Position numbers and translations under genes: made by a program | The notes under the pieces: model-generated | Database searches by the model: none | The model's input: only the letters and a program-made list of their open reading frames with translations | Told to the model about the DNA's origin: nothing | Part shown: in pieces, positions 1 to 8,598 of the stretch | Numbering within the stretch: the first letter of the stretch is position 1 | Layout: every line of letters starts with the position of its first letter | Origin: an uncultured Bacteroidales bacterium | GTDB taxonomy: Bacteria > Bacteroidota > Bacteroidia > Bacteroidales > UBA932 | Direction: 5' to 3' | NCBI GenBank assembly: GCA_947630665.1 | Contig: CANRID010000005.1 | Location: 30,167 to 94,166, forward strand | Length of the DNA: 64,000 nt

Positions 1-35
1 AGCCTGTCAGCAGCATCATTATCGAGACAAGCATT

Positions 36-962
36 CTATTCATATTCAACCGTGTAATCATAGCTTACGGCATAAACGGAAGTCCAGGTAACCGTCGTTT
101 CAAAATTCTGTTCGGCTACCGCATTGTAAAACTGCAAGACACCTTTCTGTATGGCCCGGGAATAATTCAACGTATAGCTTACCTTGACCGTAGTGTTCGC
201 AGGAACATCTACCATTAACTTATGCCCGAAATATTCCGGGATGAAACCGTCCATGCGGTCCCCCAACATTATATTCTCGTACTCCCGCCATTCCCATTTT
301 CCGTCATCGAAATTGTAAACGGGTACAGGCATGTCCAGAATCAGTCCGTGTGCCCAGAAATCGGACGGCATTGTCTCCCGGCTGCAATTCGATTGCAGGA
401 AAGGCATGATTCCAAATTGTTGGGCGAGCGGACCATTGTTGGTGAAACTTGCCACATGTGTCGATTTCCCGAAATTCTCCTCGAGTTTCATTGGCCCGGA
501 AAGCGTCCATGAGACCATTTCAAGTCTTTCTCCTTCGGTCAGAGTCAGATGTATCACTTTGGTCGCGCCATATTCGTAGTCAAAGGAAAGCATGACACTG
601 ACAGCATAAGAGGCATTGTAGTAACTGGTGATATACACCATATCCCCTTCGAAGCCTATGGTGTAATATCTTTTCGGGGTTTCATAAACAATGCTTTCAA
701 GTTCCGAAGGCGGACAATCGGCATCGACAGTTTTGCCGTCCCTGCCGTAATAGGTAACAAATTCTTTTTCGTCCGAATCGAGATGAATGCGTACCAGACC
801 CTTCCTTGAAAAAGCCGACGACCATTGGCCGCCGTCACCTTCGATTACCAGCGTGGTAACATCAGGCAGATCCTCAGCGTCGATAAATATATCCCCGTTG
901 CAGGCCGATGTCAGCAGTGCAAGCATCATCAAGACTATTATTATCGACGAAATCCTTTTCAT
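36..962 (-). CDS. hypothetical lipoprotein
   Basis: 308-residue protein whose N terminus is a short basic segment, a hydrophobic stretch and a lipobox ending LTSAC, so it should be exported and lipidated at Cys21. The mature part is rich in Tyr, Thr and beta-prone segments and has no catalytic motif I recognise. It is the last visible gene of a minus-strand set (purE, helix-hairpin-helix protein, this gene) with a 37-base gap to the gene upstream. I do not recognise the family; a surface or periplasmic beta-sandwich lipoprotein is an inference from composition only. Confidence 0.75.
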   Translation of the reverse strand: MKRISSIIIVLMMLALLTSACNGDIFIDAEDLPDVTTLVIEGDGGQWSSAFSRKGLVRIHLDSDEKEFVTYYGRDGKTVDADCPPSELESIVYETPKRYYTIGFEGDMVYITSYYNASYAVSVMLSFDYEYGATKVIHLTLTEGERLEMVSWTLSGPMKLEENFGKSTHVASFTNNGPLAQQFGIMPFLQSNCSRETMPSDFWAHGLILDMPVPVYNFDDGKWEWREYENIMLGDRMDGFIPEYFGHKLMVDVPANTTVKVSYTLNYSRAIQKGVLQFYNAVAEQNFETTVTWTSVYAVSYDYTVEYE

Positions 963-999
963 CCGCGCCAGGTTACGTTACACAAATATAATACATTTT

Positions 1000-3189
1000 T
1001 CAAAATCGCAAGCGCAGACCTAAGGAAATCCGGGACAAACCCGACCGGTTCTTTCCGTCGGTGTCCTTGCCGGAACGGGAATAAACCATCGAGTCTAATT
1101 TCGTATAGATCTCCGTCCGGTGGAAAATACGATACCGGGCCAGCAGATATCCGCAAAACCCCTTCCCGTACAGAAGCCGGGAGCCGAATGTCTGCGGCAG
1201 ATCGTTTTCATAAAGATAAAGCCGGCTGTCCCATACGGGAGCGCAGAACCACGCTCCCTGTGCGGCTATCCGGAATTTCTTTCCGGCCGATTCATATCCC
1301 GTCTCTATACATGCCATCCAGCCCGTACTTCCCTCCTTTTTCTCCGCACCGGAAGCCGCAGCACCGGAAGCGAATACGGCTTCCATACGGCATCCCCATA
1401 GAAAACGCTCTCCGATCTTCCGCCTGATCCGTCCCCGCAGGGAAGCCCGGTTGGATTGGGAATGATCCTGATAATGATCCGCCAGACGAATCTGCCAGCT
1501 TGTCCGCCGGTTCTCGTACGCCAGCTTCACCGATCCCCGGACCGCATTGGACGGCGCACCGATATTGTAGCGCAGCCAAGGGTAATGTACGGCATCGGCA
1601 TTCATGACAAGTTTCAAATTCCAGTTCAGCCGGAGTGCAGCATTTACGGAAATCCCGGACTGGTTAAAACATCCGCTTCCGGTATGATACGCCCCCGCAT
1701 GCGGAGCGATATATGCCTTTGAATAGCTTCTGGCCAATATTCCCGCCTCGCACTTCTCCCCGACCGGGAATACCGCTCCCAATAATACAGCCGGGCGGCC
1801 TCCCAAATCCAGCGCGAACTCTCCGAACATCCGCACCCTTCCCATAGCGCCATACACATCGGCCGATACATTTCCCCACATCCCATCGTACATCTGGTAT
1901 TTATTATATTCCCTCACACTCCGGCCGTTCTTCTTGTCATATCCGTATAAAACGGCCGATACTCCCGCCCGGAACCGGCCGAACCGATAATGGGCCGTCA
2001 GCCCCGCTACCGTCTCATTCAAGGTCTTCCGTTTTTCCAACGCATTAGAAGTGTTATGCAATCCCCCTGTAATCAAAGAAGTATATACGTTCTCAGAAAC
2101 CGTGGCATCCCGTCGGGAATACGAGCCTGCCACGCTCAGGCTGAATCGTCCCGCACTGAAAGAGGCGGCGACCCCTCTGAGAAAATTATTTTCATCGGCC
2201 GACGTATAAGGCACTGCCGCGCTTCCTTTCTTATAAAATCCCCGGGGATCGTCCGGAACGCTCATACTGAAAGAATTCCAGAACGTAAGTCCCTGCCCGA
2301 GGCGGATGGAAAAATCCCCTATAACCAGATTATCGAGCATGACTTTCTTTTTGCGGTCTATCGGGATACCGTCAAATGCCAGATGAAAAGAGAAGAAATC
2401 CCCCATCGGGATACGGGAAGGCCCTATAAACGGTTCTCCCGCATCGTTCTCCAAAGTAACGCCAAAACGGATTTTATCCGAATAGGTACACTTGTACCGC
2501 AATTGCATATAATAAGGCGCCCCTATATATTCCGGCTTCGTCTTTTCTTCCTGCACCCACCGCATCTTGGCTAAAAGTTCCGACCGGCATTTTTCAAAAA
2601 AAGACCCACCTGACGCCTTTCCTGCACCGCCCGGCGCAAAAACCACAAAAGGCCTGAGCCGCCGGACAATGTCTTCCGTAAATCCGTTCAGCAATGAAAG
2701 TTCGGCTCCCGAAAGGATATCCCCATGGTCCCGACGGTATTCCAACAAACTCTCTATCTGAAAATCAGTCAATATCATCATTCGCTCCAGATCGCTCCGT
2801 CCGGCCCGGTTTATATTCAAAGGATCCCGCACTAACTGTTCGAAATATTCATACGCGGCCGCCGCTTCTTCCTCCCGGCCCTCTTCGCACATTTCCTCCA
2901 GCATCTCTTCCAACCAATCCGCCGGCCAACCGGCCGGGGCCTCTTCCGCCTGCCGGTTCCGCCACTGTCGTTTTCTCCGCTCCGTCTGCCGCCTTTCCGA
3001 TTGCAACCCCTGCGGATCCCGCCATAGCTTCTGCGGCGCATTCCGCCGGATTCCCGGAATTTCCCGTCCTGCGCATTCCATGCCCGCGCATGTCCATATC
3101 GCGACCGTACACGCGACCGTACAAAAAAAGAGGCGCACCGCCTTTTCCAAAGCGGCCCGCCCTTCTGATCCACTATTCATTCCCCTCAT
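1000..3189 (-). CDS. helix-hairpin-helix (ComEA-like) protein with predicted outer-membrane barrel
   Basis: 729 residues. After a signal-like N terminus and a charged Arg/Glu-rich stretch, residues of about 110-185 form tandem helix-hairpin-helix motifs (DPLNINRAGRSDLERM, then LLEYRRDHGDILSGAELSLLNG) like those of ComEA. The remaining 500 or so residues alternate aromatic/polar strands and end in LGLRLRF, as expected for an outer-membrane beta barrel. This two-part architecture is common in Bacteroidales, usually as an uncharacterised HHH-domain protein. Position 43 bases after purE suggests cotranscription. DNA contact through the HHH repeats, perhaps in DNA uptake, is inference. Confidence 0.75.
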   Translation of the reverse strand: MRGMNSGSEGRAALEKAVRLFFCTVACTVAIWTCAGMECAGREIPGIRRNAPQKLWRDPQGLQSERRQTERRKRQWRNRQAEEAPAGWPADWLEEMLEEMCEEGREEEAAAAYEYFEQLVRDPLNINRAGRSDLERMMILTDFQIESLLEYRRDHGDILSGAELSLLNGFTEDIVRRLRPFVVFAPGGAGKASGGSFFEKCRSELLAKMRWVQEEKTKPEYIGAPYYMQLRYKCTYSDKIRFGVTLENDAGEPFIGPSRIPMGDFFSFHLAFDGIPIDRKKKVMLDNLVIGDFSIRLGQGLTFWNSFSMSVPDDPRGFYKKGSAAVPYTSADENNFLRGVAASFSAGRFSLSVAGSYSRRDATVSENVYTSLITGGLHNTSNALEKRKTLNETVAGLTAHYRFGRFRAGVSAVLYGYDKKNGRSVREYNKYQMYDGMWGNVSADVYGAMGRVRMFGEFALDLGGRPAVLLGAVFPVGEKCEAGILARSYSKAYIAPHAGAYHTGSGCFNQSGISVNAALRLNWNLKLVMNADAVHYPWLRYNIGAPSNAVRGSVKLAYENRRTSWQIRLADHYQDHSQSNRASLRGRIRRKIGERFLWGCRMEAVFASGAAASGAEKKEGSTGWMACIETGYESAGKKFRIAAQGAWFCAPVWDSRLYLYENDLPQTFGSRLLYGKGFCGYLLARYRIFHRTEIYTKLDSMVYSRSGKDTDGKNRSGLSRISLGLRLRF

Positions 3190-3232
3190 ATCTCCCCTCC
3201 GGATCTATCTTATCTGTTTTTCTTACATAGGA

Positions 3233-3742
3233 TTACACCTTATAAGCATATTTGATCTCTTTCAGTTCCTCATTCGCCTTGGCGATTTTGGATGCCAGAT
3301 CCTTTTTGAAAGTCACCAACCTGTCGAATAGCTGCGGGTCGGACTGCGCCAGAATCTGCACGGCTAAAATCGCCGCATTCTTGGCTCCGTCCAAAGCTAC
3401 CGTAGCGACAGGAATGCCGGCCGGCATCTGCAAAATGGACAGCACGGAATCCCACCCGTCCATGGAATTGGAAGATTTGATAGGGACTCCTATAACAGGA
3501 AGGGGTGTCAGGGCCGCAATGATACCCGGCAAATGGGCGGCCCCCCCTGCTCCGGCAATAATCGTTTTAATTCCGCGCTTATGAGCATTTTTGGCGAAAT
3601 CCATCACCATCTCCGGCACGCGGTGGGCGGACAGGGCATTGATTTCGAATGGAATTTCCATCTGATCAAGAAATTCCGCAGCTTTTTCCATGATCTTAAG
3701 ATCGGAGGTGCTGCCCATAATAATACTTACTTTCGGTTCCAT
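3233..3742 (-). CDS. purE: 5-(carboxyamino)imidazole ribonucleotide mutase
   Basis: 169-residue class I PurE, which converts N5-CAIR to CAIR in purine biosynthesis. Visible family motifs are MGSTSDL near the N terminus, SAHR, AGAGGAAHLPG and DGAKNAA. I chose the start at 3742 (MEPKVSI) rather than an in-frame ATG at 3811: family proteins begin just before the MGSTSD motif, and a -7 box (3816-3823) places the transcript start at about 3810. It heads a minus-strand set with the helix-hairpin-helix gene and diverges from hpt, another purine gene. Confidence 0.95.
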   Translation of the reverse strand: MEPKVSIIMGSTSDLKIMEKAAEFLDQMEIPFEINALSAHRVPEMVMDFAKNAHKRGIKTIIAGAGGAAHLPGIIAALTPLPVIGVPIKSSNSMDGWDSVLSILQMPAGIPVATVALDGAKNAAILAVQILAQSDPQLFDRLVTFKKDLASKIAKANEELKEIKYAYKV

Positions 3743-3803
3743 ATTTTCTTTTCCGATTTTATACAATATTCGATTACAGTTTAATTCAGTTTGGCCCTTT
3801 AAA

Positions 3804-3836
3804 ATTGGCAATAAACAAAATTAATACATATTTTTG
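3804..3836 (+). promoter_or_regulatory. hpt promoter (Bacteroidetes type)
   Basis: The -7 element TATTTTTG at 3829-3836 fits TAnnTTTG, and ATTG at 3804-3807 lies 21 bases upstream as a near-consensus -33 element. The predicted start of transcription is about 60 bases before hpt. Confidence 0.6.
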
Positions 3837-3846
3837 CGGGAGCAAA
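3816..3846 (-). promoter_or_regulatory. purE promoter (Bacteroidetes type)
   Basis: On the minus strand a -7 element TAATTTTG (3823-3816) and a -33 TTTG (3846-3843) are separated by 19 bases, the usual spacing. The site overlaps the divergent hpt promoter, so the two polymerase complexes should compete. It also excludes the longer in-frame purE start at 3811. Confidence 0.6.
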
Positions 3847-3904
3847 AGATATCGGGCAAATCGGAGAAATTTACCGAATTCCGGAAATTTTACTCTTTTT
3901 TAAT

Positions 3905-4450
3905 ATGGAACGCATAAAAATCCACGACAAATTTTTTAAAATATTCATACCCCACGAAAAAATCATCGAAGCGGTTTCCAAAGTGGCGGACAGACTGAAC
4001 CGCGATCTGAAAGGAGTTGATACCCCTGTTTTTCTGAGCGTATTGAGCGGATCCTTCATGTTTACGGCAGACCTGCTTCAAAAAATCGAATTCCAGTGCG
4101 ATGTCACTTTCATAAAGTTAGCCTCCTACAACGGTACGGAATCCACCGGAGAAGTGAAACAGATCATGGGCCTGAGCAAAAGCATAAAGGGGAAAACAGT
4201 CGTAATCGTGGAAGATATCGTGGATACGGGAGGCACCATCGTGGAGCTGGACAAACTGCTGCGCGCGCAGGGAGCGGCTGACATCAAAGTCTGCACCTTG
4301 CTGTTCAAGCCGGGTTCATACGATAAAAACGTGAAAATCGATTATGCGGCCATGGAAATTCCCAACGATTTTATAGTAGGGTACGGTTTGGACTACGATC
4401 AATTAGGACGGCAATATAAAGATATTTACGTGCTGGATCCGCAGCAATAA
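3905..4450 (+). CDS. hpt: hypoxanthine phosphoribosyltransferase
   Basis: 181 residues, normal length for a bacterial HPRT that salvages hypoxanthine (and often guanine) with PRPP to IMP/GMP. The PRPP-binding loop VVIVEDIVDTGGT lies at about residues 99-111, preceded by LSGSFMFTADL and the flexible-loop segment KLASYNGTESTG. It is divergent from purE and followed after 55 bases by adk, so purine salvage and adenylate balancing are grouped. No Shine-Dalgarno sequence precedes it. Confidence 0.95.
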   Translation: MERIKIHDKFFKIFIPHEKIIEAVSKVADRLNRDLKGVDTPVFLSVLSGSFMFTADLLQKIEFQCDVTFIKLASYNGTESTGEVKQIMGLSKSIKGKTVVIVEDIVDTGGTIVELDKLLRAQGAADIKVCTLLFKPGSYDKNVKIDYAAMEIPNDFIVGYGLDYDQLGRQYKDIYVLDPQQ

Positions 4451-4505
4451 GCAGTAATAGGCAGCAATGAATTGACAGACATATAAAATTTCAGATATTC
4501 TTATT

Positions 4506-5072
4506 ATGAAATATTTTATTTTATTCGGCCCTCCGGGAGCCGGCAAAGGGACCCAGGCCAAATTGATGGCGGACAAATACAATCTGCATCATGTTTCCAC
4601 CGGCGACCTGCTCAGAAAAGAGATCGCAAAAGGCACTGAATTGGGCCTTCGGGCAAAATCGCTGATCGAAGGGGGCAACCTTGTGGATGATTCGATTGTT
4701 ATTGCAATGATCGAAAACGAGATCGGAAGCCATCCGGAAGTGAACGGATTCCTGTTCGACGGTTTTCCGCGCACCTTGGAGCAGGCGGGAAGCCTGGAAG
4801 AAATGCTCGATAAAAGAGGGCAGTCCATAGATAAAGTGATCTCCTTCATTATCGATGACGATTTAGTATGCCGCCGTATCCAGAACCGTGCGAATATCGA
4901 GGGCAGAAAAGACGACGCCGATATGAACACCATCCGCAACAGGATAGACACTTATCACCGGAAAACCGAACCGTTGATCGAGTATTACAAACAAAAGAAC
5001 AAGTACCACGAAATCAACGGAGAAGGCAAGATCGAAGAGATTTTCGATTGCGTATGCAAATTACTGGATTGA
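4506..5072 (+). CDS. adk: adenylate kinase
   Basis: 188-residue adenylate kinase (ATP + AMP to 2 ADP). Seen: P-loop GPPGAGKGTQ at residues 7-16, AMP-site STGDLLRKEI, and DGFPRTLEQA. The LID segment is short and lacks zinc cysteines, matching the short Bacteroidetes type. It sits between hpt and obg with gaps of 55 and 47 bases, so probably one transcript. Confidence 0.95.
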   Translation: MKYFILFGPPGAGKGTQAKLMADKYNLHHVSTGDLLRKEIAKGTELGLRAKSLIEGGNLVDDSIVIAMIENEIGSHPEVNGFLFDGFPRTLEQAGSLEEMLDKRGQSIDKVISFIIDDDLVCRRIQNRANIEGRKDDADMNTIRNRIDTYHRKTEPLIEYYKQKNKYHEINGEGKIEEIFDCVCKLLD

Positions 5073-5119
5073 ACCGGCCGGAACGGCAAACCGGCTTCAG
5101 AAGATTTTAGAAAACCACT

Positions 5120-6118
5120 ATGGCCAATTCCAATTTTGTAGATTACGTTAAATTATTTCTCGCCTCGGGCAGCGGGGGAAACGGCTCCATGCATCTTCAC
5201 AGGGCCAAATTCATTCCCAAAGGGGGTCCCGACGGAGGAAACGGCGGCCGCGGCGGGCATATCATCCTGCGCGGCAATCCGCAATATTGGACCCTTATCC
5301 ATCTCCGATACCGCAAACACATCAAGGCCCAGCCGGGCGAAGCCGGCAGCGGAGCTCTTTGTACCGGCGCCGACGGAGAGGATATCTACTTAGATGTTCC
5401 CTTGGGGACGGTGGCCAAAGATGCGGAAACGGGCGAAATACTTTTTGAAATCACCCGTCCGGGAGAAGAACGCATCATTGTAAAAGGGGGCCGCGGAGGA
5501 TTGGGAAACGCCCATTTCAAATCGGCTACCAACCAGACTCCGCGCTACGCCCAGGAGGGCGAGCCGGGAGTGGAAGGATGGTTTATCCTGGAACTTAAAA
5601 TTCTGGCGGACGTAGGGCTGGTAGGGTTTCCCAATGCCGGAAAATCCACTCTCCTCTCTACGGTTTCGGCCGCAAGGCCCAAAGTGGCGGATTATGCCTT
5701 CACCACCCTCGAACCCAGTATCGGAATCGTCGATTACTACGATGACAAGTCCTTCGTAATGGCCGACATACCCGGCATCATCGAAGGGGCCCACGCCGGA
5801 AAAGGTTTGGGACACCGTTTTCTAAGGCACATAGAACGGAATTCCGTATTGCTTTTTATGATTGCTGCCGACAGCGGGGACATTAAAAAGGAATACGATA
5901 TCTTGCTGAAAGAGCTGAAACTGTTCAATCCCGAACTTTTAGACAAACAAAGGATTCTGGCCGTCTCCAAATCGGATATGTTAGACGATGAACTGATGCG
6001 CGAGATAAAAAGGCACCTTCCCCGCAAGGTTCCCCATATTTTCATCTCATCCGTCACCGGAGCAGGAATCAAGGAGTTGAAAGACCTGATTTGGAAAACG
6101 CTGAACGATTCCGTTTAA
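5120..6118 (+). CDS. obg: Obg family GTPase
   Basis: 332-residue Obg/CgtA, an essential GTPase linked to large-subunit ribosome maturation and stress control. The N-terminal Obg fold is glycine-rich ([16 protein letters not shown]). The G domain shows G1 [13 protein letters not shown]3 [21 protein letters not shown]4 SKSD and G5 SSVTG. There is no acidic C-terminal extension, as is usual in Bacteroidetes. It follows adk in the same direction. Confidence 0.95.
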   Translation: MANSNFVDYVKLFLASGSGGNGSMHLHRAKFIPKGGPDGGNGGRGGHIILRGNPQYWTLIHLRYRKHIKAQPGEAGSGALCTGADGEDIYLDVPLGTVAKDAETGEILFEITRPGEERIIVKGGRGGLGNAHFKSATNQTPRYAQEGEPGVEGWFILELKILADVGLVGFPNAGKSTLLSTVSAARPKVADYAFTTLEPSIGIVDYYDDKSFVMADIPGIIEGAHAGKGLGHRFLRHIERNSVLLFMIAADSGDIKKEYDILLKELKLFNPELLDKQRILAVSKSDMLDDELMREIKRHLPRKVPHIFISSVTGAGIKELKDLIWKTLNDSV

Positions 6119-6132
6119 AACGCTATATCAAT

Positions 6133-7128
6133 ATGCTGTATATCATAGATGACCAAACAGATCCGTATTGGAATCTGGCGGCGGAAGAATATCTGCTGAA
6201 AGAGAAAAACGAACCTGTTTTCAGGTTATGGAGAAACGACAACTCCATTATCGTGGGCCATTATCAGAATACCCTGGCCGAAATAGACACAGAATACGTC
6301 AAACGGCATGGAATCAAAGTCGTCCGGCGTCTGACAGGCGGGGGCGCCGTTTTTCACGACCTGGGGAATATCAATTTCACTTTCATAGAGAAGAAAATCC
6401 CCGGAGAGGATAGCGGGGCCATGTTCCGCCGCTTTACCGCTCCCATATTGGAAGCACTCGGTTCTTTAGGGATAAAGGCATATCTGGAGGGCCGGAACGA
6501 CCTGCTTATCGAAGGGCGCAAATTTTCCGGAAACGCCCTTTGCATCCATAAAGACCGGATCCTGCAACACGGGACCCTGCTCTTTTCCGCCTCTATGACG
6601 AATCTTTCGCAGGCGCTCAAAAGCCGGCCGGAAAAATTCATAGGAAAAGCCGTCCGTTCCAATCTGAGCCGCGTAACCAATATATCGGAGCATCTGAAGG
6701 TCCCGATGGATGTAACGGAATTCATAAATTACTTGGGAAACCATATCTGCGGCAAATACCGGGACATAACCCCTTACGAATATACGGAGTCCGACCGGGA
6801 GGCCATCGGGAAACTCAAAGACAACAAATATGTCTTAGATGAATGGAACTTCGGAAAATCGCCGGCATATAGTTTTGGGAAAGTCGCCAAATTGACCGGA
6901 GGAATCGTAGAAGTATATTTTTCGGTAGAAAAGGGCCGGATAAAAGACCTCAAAATTTTCGGAGACTATTTCTTTACCCGGCCCACAGAAGAATTCGTAC
7001 GCATGATCGAGGGAACTCCGCATACCCGGCAAGCGCTCGACCAGACGCTCGGGCAGATCGGCTCCGTTTTCAACAATTATTTCAGCAATATCGCCAAAGA
7101 GGAGCTTCTGGGAATGTTTTTCGACTAA
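6133..7128 (+). CDS. lplA: lipoate-protein ligase
   Basis: 331 residues. It attaches lipoate to lipoyl domains of 2-oxoacid dehydrogenases or glycine-cleavage H protein. Seen: the BPL/LplA catalytic core with RRLTGGGAVFHDLGNINFTF, GRNDLLIEGRKFSGNA and the adenylate-site Lys in that last segment; the C-terminal accessory domain is present. I start at ATG 6133 (MLYIIDDQ), 14 bases after the obg stop, because an ATG at 6091 would add an obg-overlapping tail absent from the family. Confidence 0.9.
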   Translation: MLYIIDDQTDPYWNLAAEEYLLKEKNEPVFRLWRNDNSIIVGHYQNTLAEIDTEYVKRHGIKVVRRLTGGGAVFHDLGNINFTFIEKKIPGEDSGAMFRRFTAPILEALGSLGIKAYLEGRNDLLIEGRKFSGNALCIHKDRILQHGTLLFSASMTNLSQALKSRPEKFIGKAVRSNLSRVTNISEHLKVPMDVTEFINYLGNHICGKYRDITPYEYTESDREAIGKLKDNKYVLDEWNFGKSPAYSFGKVAKLTGGIVEVYFSVEKGRIKDLKIFGDYFFTRPTEEFVRMIEGTPHTRQALDQTLGQIGSVFNNYFSNIAKEELLGMFFD

Positions 7129-7152
7129 CCGGAACTTGTCCCATTAAAGGCT

Positions 7153-7446
7153 CTATCTTCCGGAGCGTTTCTCCTTGATCTTTACCAGCTGCTCTTTCAG
7201 CACGTCCACGCAGTCCACCACCGCGTCTTCGAAGGATAAAGCGTTCCTTTGGACGAATAAATCGTTTCCCGGCATGACGATCCGCATTTTGACCTCTTTG
7301 TTGGCCTGATCGGGCAAAAGAGACAGAGCCACTTCAGCCTTTATGATCGAATCATAGAACTTTTCAAGTTTCCCGACTTTTTTCTGAATGAATTCCAACA
7401 ATTTGACATCTGCGTCGAATTTCACTGACTGAACTCTAATATCCAT
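7153..7446 (-). CDS. hpf: ribosome hibernation-promoting factor (short type)
   Basis: 97-residue HPF/RaiA-fold protein (MDIRVQSVKFDADVKLLEF...), which binds the 30S decoding region in starved cells. Length and basic C terminus fit the short HPF class, with no dimerisation domain. The start codon lies one base beyond the xerC stop (TGA-T-ATG), so the two are translationally close. A perfect AAGGAGGT sits at 7458-7451, inside the last xerC codons, giving this gene a strong Shine-Dalgarno sequence that almost no other gene here has. Confidence 0.9.
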   Translation of the reverse strand: MDIRVQSVKFDADVKLLEFIQKKVGKLEKFYDSIIKAEVALSLLPDQANKEVKMRIVMPGNDLFVQRNALSFEDAVVDCVDVLKEQLVKIKEKRSGR

Positions 7447-7447
7447 A

Positions 7448-8413
7448 TCAACCTCCTTTTTTTGCCCGTGGATGGGCGGTTATATAAATCTTCTTCAGCT
7501 GTTCAAACGAATTATGCGTATAAACCTGCGTCGCCGCAAGAGAGGCATGTCCCAGCACTTCCTTTATACTGTTCAGGTCGGCCCCGTTATTGAGCAAGTG
7601 AGTGGCAAACGAATGCCTTAACACATGGGGCGACTTTTTTCCTCCGAATCCCTCCAATCCGGACAGCTCGTCTTTCACTATCTTATTAACAAACTGCAGG
7701 TACAATGTTTCACCTTTGTCTGTCAGAAAAAACGAGTCGCTGGTACAATTCTCAAAAAAACTTTTCCTTGCCTGTAAATATACCAAAATATTTTCGAACA
7801 ACAAAGGGATCACGGGAATCTCCCTCGTTTTGTCTCCTTTTCCCGTAATGCGGAATATACGCCTGGCCCTGTCGAGATCCCCCACTTTCAGATTCACCAC
7901 TTCCGCCCGCCTCATTCCCGTCGCATACAGGATCATGATAATCATCCTGTTTCTCAGAGACGGATATTCAGGAGATACGGGCCGGGAGAAATATTCTTTC
8001 AAAGCTTCTTCCCGATAGAATTCCGGAAGCCTTTTCTTTTCCTTGGGCCGGTATATTTTCTTAACGGGATTCTCGTCCAACAGGCCCTGCCGCAGCAAAT
8101 AATTGCAATAGCCGCTCAACCCGCTCAGCATCAGATTCATCGTACGAGCATTCAACCCTCTGTCCAGTCCATCCGCCACAAAGCCGCGTATATTGAGCGC
8201 CGTCAGCAGGGAAATCTGCTCTCCGGGCGCCAAGTCCCGGAAACGGTCGGAAGGTTCCCCTTTGCCGGCTCCATCCGCCGGTTTCCCCGGCTCCTGCCCC
8301 AACATATATCCGTAAAACCGTTCCACGGTATCCTGATATAAGGAAACCGTCCGGGGCGAATATCTTCTCTGCACCCGCAGATAATCCAGAAAACCGTTCA
8401 GATAAACGAGCAT
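7448..8413 (-). CDS. xerC: tyrosine recombinase XerC
   Basis: 321-residue tyrosine recombinase, expected to act with XerD at dif to resolve chromosome dimers. Seen: N-terminal SAM-like core-binding domain (YLNGFLDYLRVQRRYSPRTV), catalytic Arg in TGMRRAEVVNLKVGDLD, Lys in ITGKGDKTREIPV, HVLRHSFATHLL (His, Arg), LGHASLAATQVYTH (His and nucleophile Tyr). Start 8413 is chosen over an ATG at 8464 because family members begin here and a -7 box (8447-8454) lies between the two. It is not inside an obvious mobile element, so a housekeeping role is likely. Confidence 0.88.
   Translation of the reverse strand: MLVYLNGFLDYLRVQRRYSPRTVSLYQDTVERFYGYMLGQEPGKPADGAGKGEPSDRFRDLAPGEQISLLTALNIRGFVADGLDRGLNARTMNLMLSGLSGYCNYLLRQGLLDENPVKKIYRPKEKKRLPEFYREEALKEYFSRPVSPEYPSLRNRMIIMILYATGMRRAEVVNLKVGDLDRARRIFRITGKGDKTREIPVIPLLFENILVYLQARKSFFENCTSDSFFLTDKGETLYLQFVNKIVKDELSGLEGFGGKKSPHVLRHSFATHLLNNGADLNSIKEVLGHASLAATQVYTHNSFEQLKKIYITAHPRAKKGG
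7451..7458 (-). promoter_or_regulatory. strong Shine-Dalgarno sequence of hpf
   Basis: AAGGAGGT on the minus strand, four bases before the hpf ATG region and encoded by the Lys-Gly-Gly codons that end xerC. Bacteroidetes mRNAs usually lack this element, so its presence is informative. Confidence 0.7.
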
Positions 8414-8446
8414 CGGGGTAGTTTTATAAAAAAGTTTCTCCGTTTT

Positions 8447-8454
8447 CAAAGATA
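8447..8454 (-). promoter_or_regulatory. xerC-hpf -7 element
   Basis: Minus-strand TATCTTTG fits TAnnTTTG. No clear -33 element is visible at the right distance. It predicts a transcript start between the two candidate xerC start codons and so supports the shorter protein. Confidence 0.5.
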
Positions 8455-8598
8455 CAAAATTCATGCATCCCGACGAATTTTCCCCGGGATATTTTTCCCT
8501 TTCACGATGATATTGCCCGCCGTTTTCAAAATACCTGATTGTGGGTATTGATATAAACCAAAATACTCATTTATTTCGCAGATTATTGTGTAAAAAGA

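Noticed and set aside
825..1427. Long plus-strand open frames opposite the helix-hairpin-helix gene and similar frames elsewhere
   Set aside because: They are antisense shadows of well-supported genes, with no family motifs or promoters.
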